Assembly: GCA_016200645.1 (NCBI GenBank)
Contig: JACQEJ010000131.1
Span: forward strand, 1 to 42,280
Length of the DNA stretch: 42,280 nucleotides
Source: Deltaproteobacteria bacterium
Lineage (GTDB): Bacteria; Desulfobacterota; GWC2-55-46; UBA9637
Direction: 5' to 3'
The position numbers and the translations under genes are program-made. Below, one piece after another: positions 21,828 through 31,580 of the stretch. Each line of letters starts with the position of its first letter. Within the stretch, counting starts at the first letter, position 1. The notes under the pieces were generated by a model that saw nothing but the letters and a program-made list of their open reading frames with translations, was not told where the DNA came from and did not search any database.

Positions 21828-21902
21828 AGTCTACAAGTCTACAAGTCAAATAGCCTACAAGTTTAAAAACTTTTAGGCTCGTAGGCTAACAACTTGTAGG
21901 CT
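21828..21902. repeat. Inverted CTACAAGT tracts between rplS and rnhB
   Basis: acagtctacaagtctacaagtcaaatagcctacaagtttaaaaacttttaggctcgtaggctaacaacttgtaggctgt. Confidence 0.85.
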
Positions 21903-21906
21903 GTCT

Positions 21907-22248
21907 TTACGCTTCTTCCTTAATCCTTGCCGCCTTGCCTTTCAGATTTCTCAGGTAAAACAGCTTTGCCCTTCTGATCATGCCTTTGCCAACTACCTTT
22001 ATGCTCTCGATGGAGGGAGAATTCAAAGGAAATGTTCTTTCCACGCCGACCCCGGAGGCAATCTTTCGCACGGTAATGGTTAACCTGACGCCATTGCCCC
22101 GCTTTCGTATCACCATACCCTCAAACGCCTGTGTGCGCTCCTTATCTCCCTCTTTAATCTTGATATTCACCCTGACGGTATCACCGGGCCTGAATTCGGG
22201 CATATCGGTGCGTAAAAAATCTCTTTCAATATTTGCTAATGGATTCAT
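21907..22248 (-). CDS. rplS: 50S ribosomal protein L19
   Basis: [64 protein letters not shown]. Confidence 0.97.
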   Translation of the reverse strand: MNPLANIERDFLRTDMPEFRPGDTVRVNIKIKEGDKERTQAFEGMVIRKRGNGVRLTITVRKIASGVGVERTFPLNSPSIESIKVVGKGMIRRAKLFYLRNLKGKAARIKEEA

Positions 22249-22304
22249 AACCCCTCCCCTTTTTTAAATTCCTAAACAAATAAGTCTTATAAGCCTTATA
22301 CGAC

Positions 22305-23030
22305 CTATTTTTCTTTTTCTTTTTCGGTCAACTGAGCTCTTTCCAAAAGATCCGGCCTCTTCTCCATGGTTCTTTTTATTGATTCCAGCCTTCTCCATTT
22401 TTTTATCTCCTGATGATTGCCTGACAACAAAATATCCGGGACACTGAGCCCCCTGAAACTTTCCGGCCTTGTATACTGAGGATATTCCAAAAGCCCCCCG
22501 GAAATTCCGAAAGACGAAAAAGAATCATGTTTTGCTGAAACATCAGCGCCGAGAACTCCCGGAACAAGTCTTGATACTGCGTCGACAATTACCATGGCAG
22601 GCAGCTCTCCTCCGCTCAATATATAATCTCCAACCGATACCTCCCTGTCAACGACCAATTCCTTAACCCGCTCATCCACACCTTCATATCTGCCGCATAT
22701 AATCACGAGACTCTTTGCAGCGGAAAATTCAGCGGCCATCTGTTGATTGAACTTTCTTCCCTGGGGCGTGGTGAGAATTACCTCTGCATCCTGATTGGAG
22801 CCTGCCTTAACCGATTCAACCGCCCTTATGATAGGCTCTGCCTTCATGACCATCCCAGCGCCGCCGCCGTAAGGATAGTCATCGGTGGTTCTATGTTTAT
22901 CAGCGGCAAAATCTCTTATATTGCGGATGTGAATCTCTATGAGCCCCTTTTGAATCGCCTTCCCCAGTATGCTCTGTTTGAGGGGCGATTCAAAAAAATC
23001 AGGAAAGATGGTCAGTATGTCAAAGCGCAT
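22305..23030 (-). CDS. trmD: tRNA (guanine-N1)-methyltransferase
   Basis: [68 protein letters not shown]. Confidence 0.97.
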   Translation of the reverse strand: MRFDILTIFPDFFESPLKQSILGKAIQKGLIEIHIRNIRDFAADKHRTTDDYPYGGGAGMVMKAEPIIRAVESVKAGSNQDAEVILTTPQGRKFNQQMAAEFSAAKSLVIICGRYEGVDERVKELVVDREVSVGDYILSGGELPAMVIVDAVSRLVPGVLGADVSAKHDSFSSFGISGGLLEYPQYTRPESFRGLSVPDILLSGNHQEIKKWRRLESIKRTMEKRPDLLERAQLTEKEKEK

Positions 23031-23039
23031 ATTGAATAC

Positions 23040-23145
23040 AGGCTATAGGTAATGGGCAATGGGCAATGGGCTATAGGATTAGAAATTCTAATATCCAAAT
23101 TACAAATTTTAAATTTAGAATTTCGCCTATTGCCTATTGCCTGCT
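23040..23145. repeat. Inverted GGGCAAT/CTATTGC tracts flanking an AT-rich repeat, between rimM and trmD
   Basis: ggctataggtaatgggcaatgggcaatgggctatagg ... cctattgcctattgcctg. Confidence 0.85.
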
Positions 23146-23651
23146 TTTGGCAAAAGCCCTTCCAACAAATGAACCGTCATCTTCCCTGAATCAACATCCA
23201 CCTTTAAAACCACATCACGGGTAGCGGGTATTAATATCTCCCCCAAAGGACTTTTTACCGCATACACATCATTGCTGCCGGTCGAGAATATATCGGTTAT
23301 AACGCCGATTGCCTTCCCCTTCTCTGTTACAACCTTCATACCGTGCAGCTGAAAACTATAATATTCTCCTTCAGGAAGCAAGGGAATATCCGCCTTATCT
23401 ATAAAAACATCGAAACCTACCAATTCACCGGCATGATTCCTGTCATCATACCCATTCAATGAGAAGAGGATAACCCCTTTATGAGGTCTGTTATTCTTCA
23501 CCTCGCAAATCACGGTATGCCCTTCTTTAAAAAGATGGAGTTTTTTCCACGGCTTTTTATCGCAATCACCATAGGGGAGTATCTTCACTTCACCGTGAAT
23601 GCCGTGAATGCCTACTATCTTGCCGACTAAAAGGAGTTTATTTTTATTCAA
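23127..23651 (-). CDS. rimM: Ribosome maturation factor RimM
   Basis: [22 protein letters not shown]-barrel [30 protein letters not shown]; between trmD and khpA. Confidence 0.95.
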   Translation of the reverse strand: MNKNKLLLVGKIVGIHGIHGEVKILPYGDCDKKPWKKLHLFKEGHTVICEVKNNRPHKGVILFSLNGYDDRNHAGELVGFDVFIDKADIPLLPEGEYYSFQLHGMKVVTEKGKAIGVITDIFSTGSNDVYAVKSPLGEILIPATRDVVLKVDVDSGKMTVHLLEGLLPKAGNRQ

Positions 23652-23874
23652 TTATTTCCAGCACTGCCCTCTTTTTTATCTTTGTTGACGCGGCAGTGAG
23701 GATTGTTCTAAGCGCCCTGGCTGTCCTTCCCTGCTTGCCGATAACCTTTCCTAGGTCTTCCTTGGCAACAGCCAGCTCAACAACAGATGTATTTTCCCCT
23801 TCAACCTCCGTCACCTTGACCTGTTCTGGATGATCCACAAGGGCCTTTGCAATGCTCTCAATCAGATTTTTCAT
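23644..23874 (-). CDS. khpA: KH-domain RNA-binding protein (KhpA-like)
   Basis: 76 aa with [26 protein letters not shown]; syntenic with rpsP. Confidence 0.93.
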   Translation of the reverse strand: MKNLIESIAKALVDHPEQVKVTEVEGENTSVVELAVAKEDLGKVIGKQGRTARALRTILTAASTKIKKRAVLEIIE

Positions 23875-23896
23875 TTTTCCACCTCCGGATTAAAAT

Positions 23897-23985
23897 CAGC
23901 AGACAGCAAACGGTAGACAGTAGAAAGGAAAAGCAAAGTGTGCCTACTCCTGCTTCCTGTCTACTGTCTACTGTCTGCTTGTTTC
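23897..23985. repeat. Inverted CAGTAGA/CTGTCTA tracts between rpsP and khpA
   Basis: cagcagacagcaaacggtagacagtag ... ctgtctactgtctactgtctgctt. Confidence 0.85.
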
Positions 23986-24233
23986 AGCTTGGCCAAAACG
24001 CCCGCTTTATTTAAAACCTTTCCTACAGTTTCACTGGGGATAGCTCCTTTCCTGAGCCATCCCAATACAGCATCCTCTTTAATCTCTGCCTTGGCCGGAT
24101 TCTTTGTCGGGTCGTATGTCCCCACGATTTCAAGAAATTTCCCGTCTCTTGGAGCATTGGAATCCGCAACCACTATCCGGTAGAAAGGCTTCTTCTTTCC
24201 ACCAAGCCTTGTAAGCCTTATCTTTACTGACAT
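23961..24233 (-). CDS. rpsP: 30S ribosomal protein S16
   Basis: [42 protein letters not shown]. Confidence 0.97.
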   Translation of the reverse strand: MSVKIRLTRLGGKKKPFYRIVVADSNAPRDGKFLEIVGTYDPTKNPAKAEIKEDAVLGWLRKGAIPSETVGKVLNKAGVLAKLKQADSRQ

Positions 24234-24256
24234 TTTACCCTATACCTCCTTAAAAT

Positions 24257-24305
24257 CTCAAACCTAAAGGTTTGAGTTACTGTAACTCAAGGCTTTAGCC
24301 TTGAA
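24257..24305. repeat. Twin-hairpin element, copy 1 (AACCTAAAGGTT / AAGGCTTTAGCCTT)
   Basis: ctcaaacctaaaggtttgagttactgtaactcaaggctttagccttgaa between ffh and rpsP. Confidence 0.9.
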
Positions 24306-24308
24306 GTT

Positions 24309-25649
24309 TTAAAACGGCAAAAGCCCTCTTCCGCCAATCTGTGGCAATCCGCCTTTGGAAAATCTTTTCATCATCTCCCGCATTTGAACATACTGTTTGA
24401 CCAGTTTATTCACTTCCTGAACAGATGTGCCGCTTCCCTTTGCAATCCTCTTTCTCCGGTTAGCGTTAAGGATGGTATGGCTGAGCCGTTCCTCTTTTGT
24501 CATGGAGTTTATGATAGCCTCTATCCTTACCAGGCCCTTTTCATCGGGTGTAACACCGGATTTTTTCTGCATCTCTTTAAAACCGGGAACCATTGCAAGT
24601 ATGCTCTCAAGGCTGCCCATCTTCTTTATCTGGCCCAATTGCTCCCTGAAGTCCTCCAGTGTAAAGGCGTCTTTTCTTAACTTTCTCTCCAGTTCCTTTG
24701 CCTTTTTTTCGTCAACAACTTCCTGCGCCTTTTCTATGAGCGTAAGCACATCGCCCATGCCAAGTATCCGGCTCGCCATCCTGTCAGGATAAAACGGCTC
24801 TATGGCGTCTATCTTTTCTCCAACACCGATAAATTTTATCGGCTTGCCGACAACAGCCTTTATGGAAAGGGCAGCGCCGCCTCGTGCATCGCCATCCAGT
24901 TTTGTAAGTATTATACCGGTAATTCCAACTGCCTCATTAAACCCTTTTGCTGTATTCACTGCATCCTGGCCGGTCATGCTGTCCGCAACAAAGAGAATCT
25001 CCTTAGGATTAAGAATGTTCGTGAGATCCTTCAACTCCCCCATCAATTCATTATCTATATGCAATCTTCCCGCTGTATCTATAAGGATGGTATCATAACC
25101 TTTAACATCAGCAATCCTGCGCGCTTCCTGACATATAGCTTGCGGTTTAAGGTCAGCGTTAGCATCAAAGACATCTACATTTATATCATTGGCAAGCTTT
25201 TTAAGCTGAAGCACGGCTGCAGGCCTATATATATCCGCCGGAACCAGGTATGGATTCCTGCCTTTTGACTTCAGGTGCCTTGCGAGCTTGGCAGCAGTTG
25301 TGGTTTTGCCGGACCCCTGCAATCCGACAAGCATGATTACTACAGGCGGTTTTGAGCCAAGGTCAAGACCGTGAGAGCTCCCGCCTAAAATCTCTACCAG
25401 TTCATCGCTGACAATCTTTATAAACTGCTGTCCAGGCGTAAGGCTTTCCAGCACCTCCTTGCCGATTGCCTTAGCCCTTACCTTTTCAGTAAAATCTTTG
25501 ACAACGGTAAAATTGACATCAGCCTCCAGGAGCGCCATCCTGACATCCTTTAATGCATCCTGGATGTTTGCCGCGGACAAACTTCCCTGCCCCCGTAGCC
25601 TCTTTATGATTATACCTAGTCTGTCGCTTAAACTTTCAAACATACTCAA
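24309..25649 (-). CDS. ffh: Signal recognition particle protein Ffh
   Basis: LVGLQGSGKTTTAAKLARHLK, DTAGRLHIDNELMGEL, LTKLDGDARGGAALS, Met-rich M domain. Confidence 0.97.
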   Translation of the reverse strand: MSMFESLSDRLGIIIKRLRGQGSLSAANIQDALKDVRMALLEADVNFTVVKDFTEKVRAKAIGKEVLESLTPGQQFIKIVSDELVEILGGSSHGLDLGSKPPVVIMLVGLQGSGKTTTAAKLARHLKSKGRNPYLVPADIYRPAAVLQLKKLANDINVDVFDANADLKPQAICQEARRIADVKGYDTILIDTAGRLHIDNELMGELKDLTNILNPKEILFVADSMTGQDAVNTAKGFNEAVGITGIILTKLDGDARGGAALSIKAVVGKPIKFIGVGEKIDAIEPFYPDRMASRILGMGDVLTLIEKAQEVVDEKKAKELERKLRKDAFTLEDFREQLGQIKKMGSLESILAMVPGFKEMQKKSGVTPDEKGLVRIEAIINSMTKEERLSHTILNANRRKRIAKGSGTSVQEVNKLVKQYVQMREMMKRFSKGGLPQIGGRGLLPF

Positions 25650-25748
25650 AAGGTTTTCTTAATGAAAAAGAGCCTGAGAAAAAAGTTTTGAATATGTAAC
25701 GATATAGGATAATTACATATATTGTCAAGGTTTTTTTAGATTTATGTT

Positions 25749-26030
25749 AACAGCAACCAAAATGTCCTCCTTATGCTGATGGGTCTGTGGCAGTGTTTCA
25801 TGGTCCCCGCAAGCTTGCTGATTATGACTTCAAAGGTCAATTGAAGGAAGGCCAATTGAAAATAGAAAGTTAGAAAGTTGAAAGTTATAAAGTTAGAAAA
25901 AGGAAAGAAGGAGGACGGCTGTGTAGAGCCGGGCAAGGTCGGAGAGACATGGGCAGGAAAGGCGCTTCGGGCTGCGCCCTCCGCGCCTTTCGTGCCGAAT
26001 CAAGAAGCGGACATTTTATTTGTTGTAAAA
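25749..26030. mobile_element. Possible decayed insertion element or MITE upstream of ffh
   Basis: Imperfect inverted ends acagcaaccaaaatgtcc (about 25751) and ggacattttatttgttgt (about 26009) bracket non-coding DNA with a GGCGC stem-loop at 25958-25990; no transposase ORF. Confidence 0.4.
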
Positions 26031-26221
26031 GGGGATATTTGTATTTGTTGACGACAGGGGAAAATGGGAAGGGAAAATACCTGCCGCAACAGTTAAATGC
26101 ACTGCTCTAAGCAGTTAAACACAAAAACGTCAAAAATGCAGTTTTAGGGATAGGCCGACGGTCTCAAATCCGACTAAAGCGGGATTGGGAAGACAGGCCA
26201 ATAGCTGCAAACTGTCCTTTT

Positions 26222-27175
26222 CTACGGTGTCCAGAGATACATAAATCTTACACCGAGAAAATCCATAAAACTGCCGGCATCTATATTCACAAGATTTATT
26301 GTATTGGGCATATCCCAGGCTGAGTAGACATTGCTCCTGTAAGAGCCCGGCCTTGCATAAGTTATAATGGCAGCCTCTTTAATGCCTGCCTCGCTTTTGG
26401 CAATCTCTATGGCGTCGTCAAGATAACCGATGCGGTCAATGAGTTTTAAACTGAGTGCCTGTTCGGCAGTATAAACCCTGCCGTCCGCAATCTTTTTAAG
26501 CTCTTCCTTTGAAATTTCCTTTCTCCCCTCAGCCACGGCATCGAGAAACCTGCCGTATAAACTATTTATAACCCCCTTCAGAATCTCCCTCTCCTCCGGT
26601 GTCATCGGCCTTAAGGGAGAACCTATATCCTTTTTATCCCCTGACTTTATGGTTTCATTGGTGATGCCTATCTTTTCAAGAAGGCCGCTGGCATTGATCA
26701 TATATGCCACTACGCCGATGCTTCCGGTAATAGTTGTCGGATGCGCCGCTATCCTGTCAGAGGCTGCCGCTATGTAATATCCTCCTGACGCCGCCACATC
26801 CATCAGCTCGGCCACAACAACCTTTCCGGTCTTTTTCTTAAAGTTCTTGATTTCGTGATTGATGATATCGCAGGTAGTCACAGTTCCCCCGGGGCTGTTT
26901 ATCCTCAAGACAACCGCCTTTACCTTTCTATCTTCCGATGCCTTGTCCAGCTCCTCCTTTATCCTCGCTGTAAGACGCGGCATGGTTTTAAGCCCCATAA
27001 AATCCTTCTCTTCCTTATCCCATATCATGCCTGATATATCCATGATCAGAACCTTGTCTGTTCCCTTGCCGCCTACTACATATTCCGTCAGCGGCCCAAC
27101 CTTCGGAATATTTATACTCACGCAACCAGTAATAAAAAAAGTGATAGCAAAGACAATAAAAAATACCTTTTTCAT
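26222..27175 (-). CDS. sppA: SppA-type signal peptide peptidase (lipoprotein-like signal)
   Basis: VLRINSPGGTVTTCDII, MDVAASGGYYIAAASDRIAAHPTTITGSIGV. Confidence 0.93.
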   Translation of the reverse strand: MKKVFFIVFAITFFITGCVSINIPKVGPLTEYVVGGKGTDKVLIMDISGMIWDKEEKDFMGLKTMPRLTARIKEELDKASEDRKVKAVVLRINSPGGTVTTCDIINHEIKNFKKKTGKVVVAELMDVAASGGYYIAAASDRIAAHPTTITGSIGVVAYMINASGLLEKIGITNETIKSGDKKDIGSPLRPMTPEEREILKGVINSLYGRFLDAVAEGRKEISKEELKKIADGRVYTAEQALSLKLIDRIGYLDDAIEIAKSEAGIKEAAIITYARPGSYRSNVYSAWDMPNTINLVNIDAGSFMDFLGVRFMYLWTP

Positions 27176-27341
27176 AGCGTCCTCCTCTCAAACCGCTGAA
27201 ATTGAATCCCCGCTTGTGCGTTAATTATATCCAGCATTTCTTCGCTTCGCAACAAACATCTTGTAATAATTAATTTTTTGAGGTAAGAATTTAATTTATT
27301 CCGAGAGAATATACCGGATAAACTACGCTGGAGGTGTAAGA

Positions 27342-27746
27342 ATGAAAAAGATATTACCAGTTTTTTTGTTCATGGCAGGATGGCTCGTATTTGCCGGCAT
27401 GGGCAAGGCCCCTGAAGGTGAAATCCCGAAACCGGCAATTGATTTCACAGCAACCGTAATAGATGACCAGGGGATTTCCACAAAGTGCAGCCTGGTAAGC
27501 TGGGAAGGGCAGCTCTTTTTTATCGGAACCAGAGGCAAAGGCACGGTGAGCATACCGTTTGAAAAAGTCAAGAAGGTGGCATTTGTCGGCGAATCAAGCG
27601 GCAACAAAAGAGATGCTCAGGTAACGCTGCGCAGCGGTGAGATAGTGGCGGTTTCATTTGATGGCGAGTCAAGATTTTACGGAACAACCACCTTTGGAAC
27701 ATATAAAATTACCGCAAAGAATATAAAAGAAATAATATTCGAATGA
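27342..27746 (+). CDS. Hypothetical secreted protein
   Basis: 134 aa, N-terminal signal peptide MKKILPVFLFMAGWLVFAGMGKA, GGAGG-like RBS upstream (ctggaggtgtaag). Confidence 0.75.
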   Translation: MKKILPVFLFMAGWLVFAGMGKAPEGEIPKPAIDFTATVIDDQGISTKCSLVSWEGQLFFIGTRGKGTVSIPFEKVKKVAFVGESSGNKRDAQVTLRSGEIVAVSFDGESRFYGTTTFGTYKITAKNIKEIIFE

Positions 27747-27834
27747 ACCCCGTTAGACCACACCTTGTTTTCATATCTATCTTTGCAAGCCAGAATAATG
27801 GAGAATATTATCACTTGAAAGGGGGTCTGGCAGG

Positions 27835-29430
27835 GTGAAGACAGATGCGGAGATCGCAAGTTCTGCAAAGCTGCGGCGCATTCACAGCATAGCCCGCAGA
27901 TTCCCCTCAAAGTATGTCATGCCTTACGGCCGTCACGCCGCTAAAATCAACGCTGTTTTGCTTCAAGATTTAGCAAATAAGAAAGATGGCAAACTCATTC
28001 TGGTAACATCCATGAGCCCGACTCCAAGCGGCGAAGGCAAAACAACCCTCACCATCGGCCTGGCCCAGGCATTCAAACTCTTAAAGAAAAAAGTTATAGC
28101 CTGCATACGGCAGCCGAGCCTGGGCCCTTTTTTCGGCGCCAAAGGCGGGGCAACAGGAAGCGGATATTCGCAGGTCTTGCCGGTGGAAGACATTAGCCTG
28201 CACTTTACGGGCGACGACCATGCGGTGGTCTCTGCGCATAATCTGATTTCTTCAATCATAGACAATCATATTTACCATGGAAATAAACTTGGAATTAACC
28301 CCGACCGGATACTCTGGAAACGGGTGTCGGATATAAACGACAGGGCGCTCAGAAAGATAAAGATTGATTTTAGCGGCAAAGGCGAGAGGCTCGAAGGATT
28401 TCACATATCCGCTGCATCAGAGCTCATGTCCATCCTATGCTTAAGCCGGAACCTTTCTGATTTAAAAAAGCGGATAGAAAATATCCTGCTGGCGTTCAAT
28501 AATGATGGCCGTCCAATCCTTCTCAAAGACCTAAAAATTCAGGGCGCGGTAACAGCCCTTTTAAAAAATGCCGTTCATCCTAATCTTGTGCAGTCTGTTG
28601 AAGGCGCGCCTGTGTTTATTCACGGCGGGCCGTTCGGGAATGTCTCCCTCGGTTGCAGCAGCCTCATTGCCACAAAACTGGCATTAAAGCTCAGCGACTA
28701 TGTTATAACCGAGGCCGGTTTTGCAACAGAGCTCGGCGCGGAGAAGTTTTTTGACATCAAGTGCCGTGTCGGAGGATTGAAACCATCGGCTGTCGTTATT
28801 GTGGCAACGTTCAAGGCGCTGCGACTGCACGGAGGGGCGAATCTGGAAAAACATATTGAGAACATCAGGAAATTCGGCCTGCCTTTCCTTGTGGCAATAA
28901 ACCGGTTTAAAGATGATGCGGACGAAGATTTGAAGGAGATAATCGCCTTGCTTGAGAATAAAGGCATTCCTGCCTTCATATCAGATGTCAGAAACAAAGG
29001 AGGCAAAGGCGGGCTTGATATAGCCAAGGAATTGATAAAACTATGCAAAGCAAAAAATAATTTCAATTATATCTACTCGTTAAAACTGTCCATAAAGCAA
29101 AAGATTATAGCCATCGCAAAAGAGATGTATGGCGCAGACGGCGCAATATGGACAAAAGAGGCTGAAGATGACATAAGAACTCTTGAAGGCGCCGGCTATA
29201 AAAACCTGCCGGTCTGCATAGCAAAGACGCCCAAATCCATATCAGATAACCCTGACCTCATTGGAAGGCCGGAGTGCTTTAACATAACAGTCCACAGGGT
29301 TATGCCTGCAACAGGAGCGGGCTTTCTTATCGCGCTTTGTGGCAAAATTCTGTTAATGCCGGGCTTTCCTGAGCATCCTTTGGCGGAAAAGATTGAGGTG
29401 GATGGTCATGAGCATCTAAAAATATGTTAG
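27835..29430 (+). CDS. fhs: Formate-tetrahydrofolate ligase
   Basis: 531 aa, GTG start; VTSMSPTPSGEGKTTLTIGLAQAF P-loop, LHFTGDDHAVVSAHNLISSIIDNHIYHGN. Confidence 0.95.
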   Translation: MKTDAEIASSAKLRRIHSIARRFPSKYVMPYGRHAAKINAVLLQDLANKKDGKLILVTSMSPTPSGEGKTTLTIGLAQAFKLLKKKVIACIRQPSLGPFFGAKGGATGSGYSQVLPVEDISLHFTGDDHAVVSAHNLISSIIDNHIYHGNKLGINPDRILWKRVSDINDRALRKIKIDFSGKGERLEGFHISAASELMSILCLSRNLSDLKKRIENILLAFNNDGRPILLKDLKIQGAVTALLKNAVHPNLVQSVEGAPVFIHGGPFGNVSLGCSSLIATKLALKLSDYVITEAGFATELGAEKFFDIKCRVGGLKPSAVVIVATFKALRLHGGANLEKHIENIRKFGLPFLVAINRFKDDADEDLKEIIALLENKGIPAFISDVRNKGGKGGLDIAKELIKLCKAKNNFNYIYSLKLSIKQKIIAIAKEMYGADGAIWTKEAEDDIRTLEGAGYKNLPVCIAKTPKSISDNPDLIGRPECFNITVHRVMPATGAGFLIALCGKILLMPGFPEHPLAEKIEVDGHEHLKIC

Positions 29431-29495
29431 AAAATAAGGTTCATTTTTGAGCCGCATGTATTGTTATCATTATATTTATATGCTATCTTTTTCAC

Positions 29496-29894
29496 ATGGA
29501 AAATATTTTAAATAAAATCGTCAAATATCTGTCCCATGAAAAGCCGGTAACAGCCGCCTGCCTCTTCGGCTCAACGGCAAAGGGAAAATCAACAGGGGAA
29601 AGCGATATTGACCTTGGGCTTCTGTTAAAAGCAGACTTTGACCTTGTTGCCAATTTTGATTACAAACTGCGGCTCATGGGAGAGCTTAAGGATATAACGG
29701 GCAAAGCGGTTGATGTTGTCTTTATTAACACAGCCGACCCTATTCTTCAATACGAAATCAGAAAGCACGGCAAGTTAATCTTTGAGCGGGACAAACAAAA
29801 AAGGATAGCGTATGAAATCCTCGCCAGAAAAAGGTATTTTGATTTTTTGCCGATGCATAAAAAATACATTGCCCGGATTATGAGCAAACTTTAA
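29496..29894 (+). CDS. mntA: MntA-type nucleotidyltransferase (antitoxin)
   Basis: GSTAKGKSTGESDID fits the minimal nucleotidyltransferase GSX10DXD motif; followed by a HepT gene. Confidence 0.88.
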   Translation: MENILNKIVKYLSHEKPVTAACLFGSTAKGKSTGESDIDLGLLLKADFDLVANFDYKLRLMGELKDITGKAVDVVFINTADPILQYEIRKHGKLIFERDKQKRIAYEILARKRYFDFLPMHKKYIARIMSKL

Positions 29895-29904
29895 GGAGGG
29901 TTGT

Positions 29905-30324
29905 TTGGTAAATCAGTTAATAATGGAAAGACTTTTCAGTCTGATAAAAGGTTATCTGAATGATCTGAAGCCTGTCCGCGGCATATCATTTTCTCACTAT
30001 TCAAAGGACATAAGACTCCAACGTTTTGTTGAACGGACGCTGCAAATCGCCATTGAAGCCAGCCTTGACATCGGCAATCATATAATCTCTGATGAGGGTT
30101 TCAGAGAGCCGCAGGACAACAGGGATATATTCAGGGTTCTTCGGGAAAACGGGATAATTCCGGAAGGCTTGCAAAAGAAACTCGAAAACATGGCCTCTTT
30201 CAGAAACCTTATTGTTCATTCGTATGCAAAGATAGACAATGAGATAGTCTTCGGTATTTTAAAGAAAAGAATGGACGACATGGAAGCTTTTATGAAAGCC
30301 GTGTCAAAAAGATTTTTTCGTTAA
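29905..30324 (+). CDS. hepT: HepT-like HEPN toxin (DUF86)
   Basis: RNLIVHSY fits the HEPN RX4HXY motif; directly downstream of MntA. Probably a TTG or internal ATG start. Confidence 0.87.
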   Translation: MVNQLIMERLFSLIKGYLNDLKPVRGISFSHYSKDIRLQRFVERTLQIAIEASLDIGNHIISDEGFREPQDNRDIFRVLRENGIIPEGLQKKLENMASFRNLIVHSYAKIDNEIVFGILKKRMDDMEAFMKAVSKRFFR

Positions 30325-30327
30325 TAT

Positions 30328-30450
30328 TTAAAGCTCTTGCAAAAGTCCCAATTCTGTCATTCCCGCAGAGTTTCTGAGGCGGCGATGTTCTTCAATGAGT
30401 TTCTGAGCAGCCTCCCGCAGCAGCATGCTCCTGCTTTTATGTTCTTCCAT
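30328..30450 (-). CDS. Very small hypothetical ORF (40 aa), possibly a gene remnant
   Basis: MEEHKSRSMLLREAAQKLIEEHRRLRNSAGMTELGLLQEL*; its ATG overlaps the stop of the DUF2283 gene (TAATG). Confidence 0.3.
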   Translation of the reverse strand: MEEHKSRSMLLREAAQKLIEEHRRLRNSAGMTELGLLQEL

Positions 30451-30665
30451 TACGCATATGCCCTTTCTTTGCCTTTCAACTCATAAAAGATACCTTGAGG
30501 TTCTGATATTTGTTCTGACGCATCCATAATCTCTATGGACACGACCTTTCCATCCTTACTATAATCAATAATCACTCCATCTCTTACCTCGTCACTCTCA
30601 GAAACTTTCTCATCCCTGAAGATAATGCTTAAGGTATCAGTCTCTGGGTCAAATATTACTTTCAT
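30450..30665 (-). CDS. DUF2283 domain protein (TA-like partner)
   Basis: MKVIFDPETDTLSIIFRDEKVSESDEVRDGVIIDYSKDGKVVSIEIMDAS. Confidence 0.8.
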   Translation of the reverse strand: MKVIFDPETDTLSIIFRDEKVSESDEVRDGVIIDYSKDGKVVSIEIMDASEQISEPQGIFYELKGKERAYA

Positions 30666-30669
30666 TTCA

Positions 30670-30936
30670 TTAGCCTCCCTTCACCCAATACTTATCAATC
30701 TTGGATGTCTTGTAAGCGGTTATGACCTTAAATTCGTTTGATGATTCTATTCCTATCACCCTCAAAAGCATCTCCTGGCCTTCTGTTTCATCATGATATT
30801 TATTTTGCAATATAATCCGCCCCTTTTTAGAAAACAGTTTTTGCTGTGGATTTTCGATGACGGATTTTATAAGCCCCTCTGGAATATTTCTTCTGGCCGC
30901 TTCAAACCTTCCATGCCCTGTTATTATAATTCCCAT
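30670..30936 (-). CDS. DUF4258 domain protein (RelE-like putative toxin)
   Basis: GHGRFEAARRNIPEGLIKSVIENPQQKLFSKKGRIILQNKYHDE...LLRVIGIES...VITAYKTSKIDKYW. Confidence 0.75.
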   Translation of the reverse strand: MGIIITGHGRFEAARRNIPEGLIKSVIENPQQKLFSKKGRIILQNKYHDETEGQEMLLRVIGIESSNEFKVITAYKTSKIDKYWVKGG

Positions 30937-30938
30937 AT

Positions 30939-31172
30939 TTAAAAATCAATACTAATCTTCCACCGTCTCTTACTTTTTAGGCCCTTTCTCATTTCAAGCG
31001 GGTAATAACCTTCACTCTGCAGCCCGATAGGCTCTAATCTCCTCGGAAATCTGATCCTCAGAAATGCTCTTTGCCTGCGGAAGGTTCTGCGTTGCCCGGA
31101 TTTAAAGGGCAACCCGGTCAACATCAAGTTCCCGGTATCTTTAACTGTAACGTACCTTTTATAAGCAAGCAT
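30939..31172 (-). pseudogene. Antitoxin-type gene with internal deletion and frameshift
   Basis: N-terminal MLAYKRYVTVKDTGNLMLTGLPFKSGQR in one frame; a different frame carries the antitoxin-like C-terminus LPQAKSISEDQISEEIRAYRAAE*. Confidence 0.6.
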
Positions 31173-31319
31173 AGTTCAACCTCCATTTCAAGTAAGCGTC
31201 TATTTCTGCCAATAATACCCTATATTAGGCACATAGTAAATATTTTTGCGCCTTTAAACACCTCAATAACTCTCCCGCCATGTCTCGGGCTTGGTGTTCT
31301 GTAAATTTTAATTTGCATT

Positions 31320-31580
31320 TTATGCAACCTGAAGCGTTAGTCCTTCAATCCTCGAAGCCCTCAGTTTTTCAACCCTGACATAAACTATTTTTTGCCCGGA
31401 TTCCCTGCTATCCTCGGCAAGCCCCATATTTTTTTTTGCAAGTTCCTTATCGTATTCAGGAAGCAGCACTACCATCGCATTATCAGGTATCTTTTCTTCT
31501 ACCTCGGGATGCTCCAATAAATACAGCTCAAATTCCGTAGAAAGCTGTTGATTTTTTCTGAATAACTCTTCCCTTGTCAT
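31320..31580 (-). CDS. DUF5647-family protein
   Basis: 86 aa, MTREELFRKNQQLSTEFELYLLEHPEVEEKIPDNAMVVLLPEYDKELAKKN; ATGA overlap with the upstream ORF. Confidence 0.65.
   Translation of the reverse strand: MTREELFRKNQQLSTEFELYLLEHPEVEEKIPDNAMVVLLPEYDKELAKKNMGLAEDSRESGQKIVYVRVEKLRASRIEGLTLQVA

Noticed and set aside
25742-25936. 64-aa ORF upstream of ffh as a gene
   Set aside because: Composed of tandem-repeat translation (FLTFYFQLAFLQLTF) and an inverted-repeat end; better explained as non-coding element DNA.
27835-29430. Formate-tetrahydrofolate ligase as part of a local Wood-Ljungdahl cluster
   Set aside because: No other pathway genes are adjacent; the enzyme is common in ordinary one-carbon metabolism.
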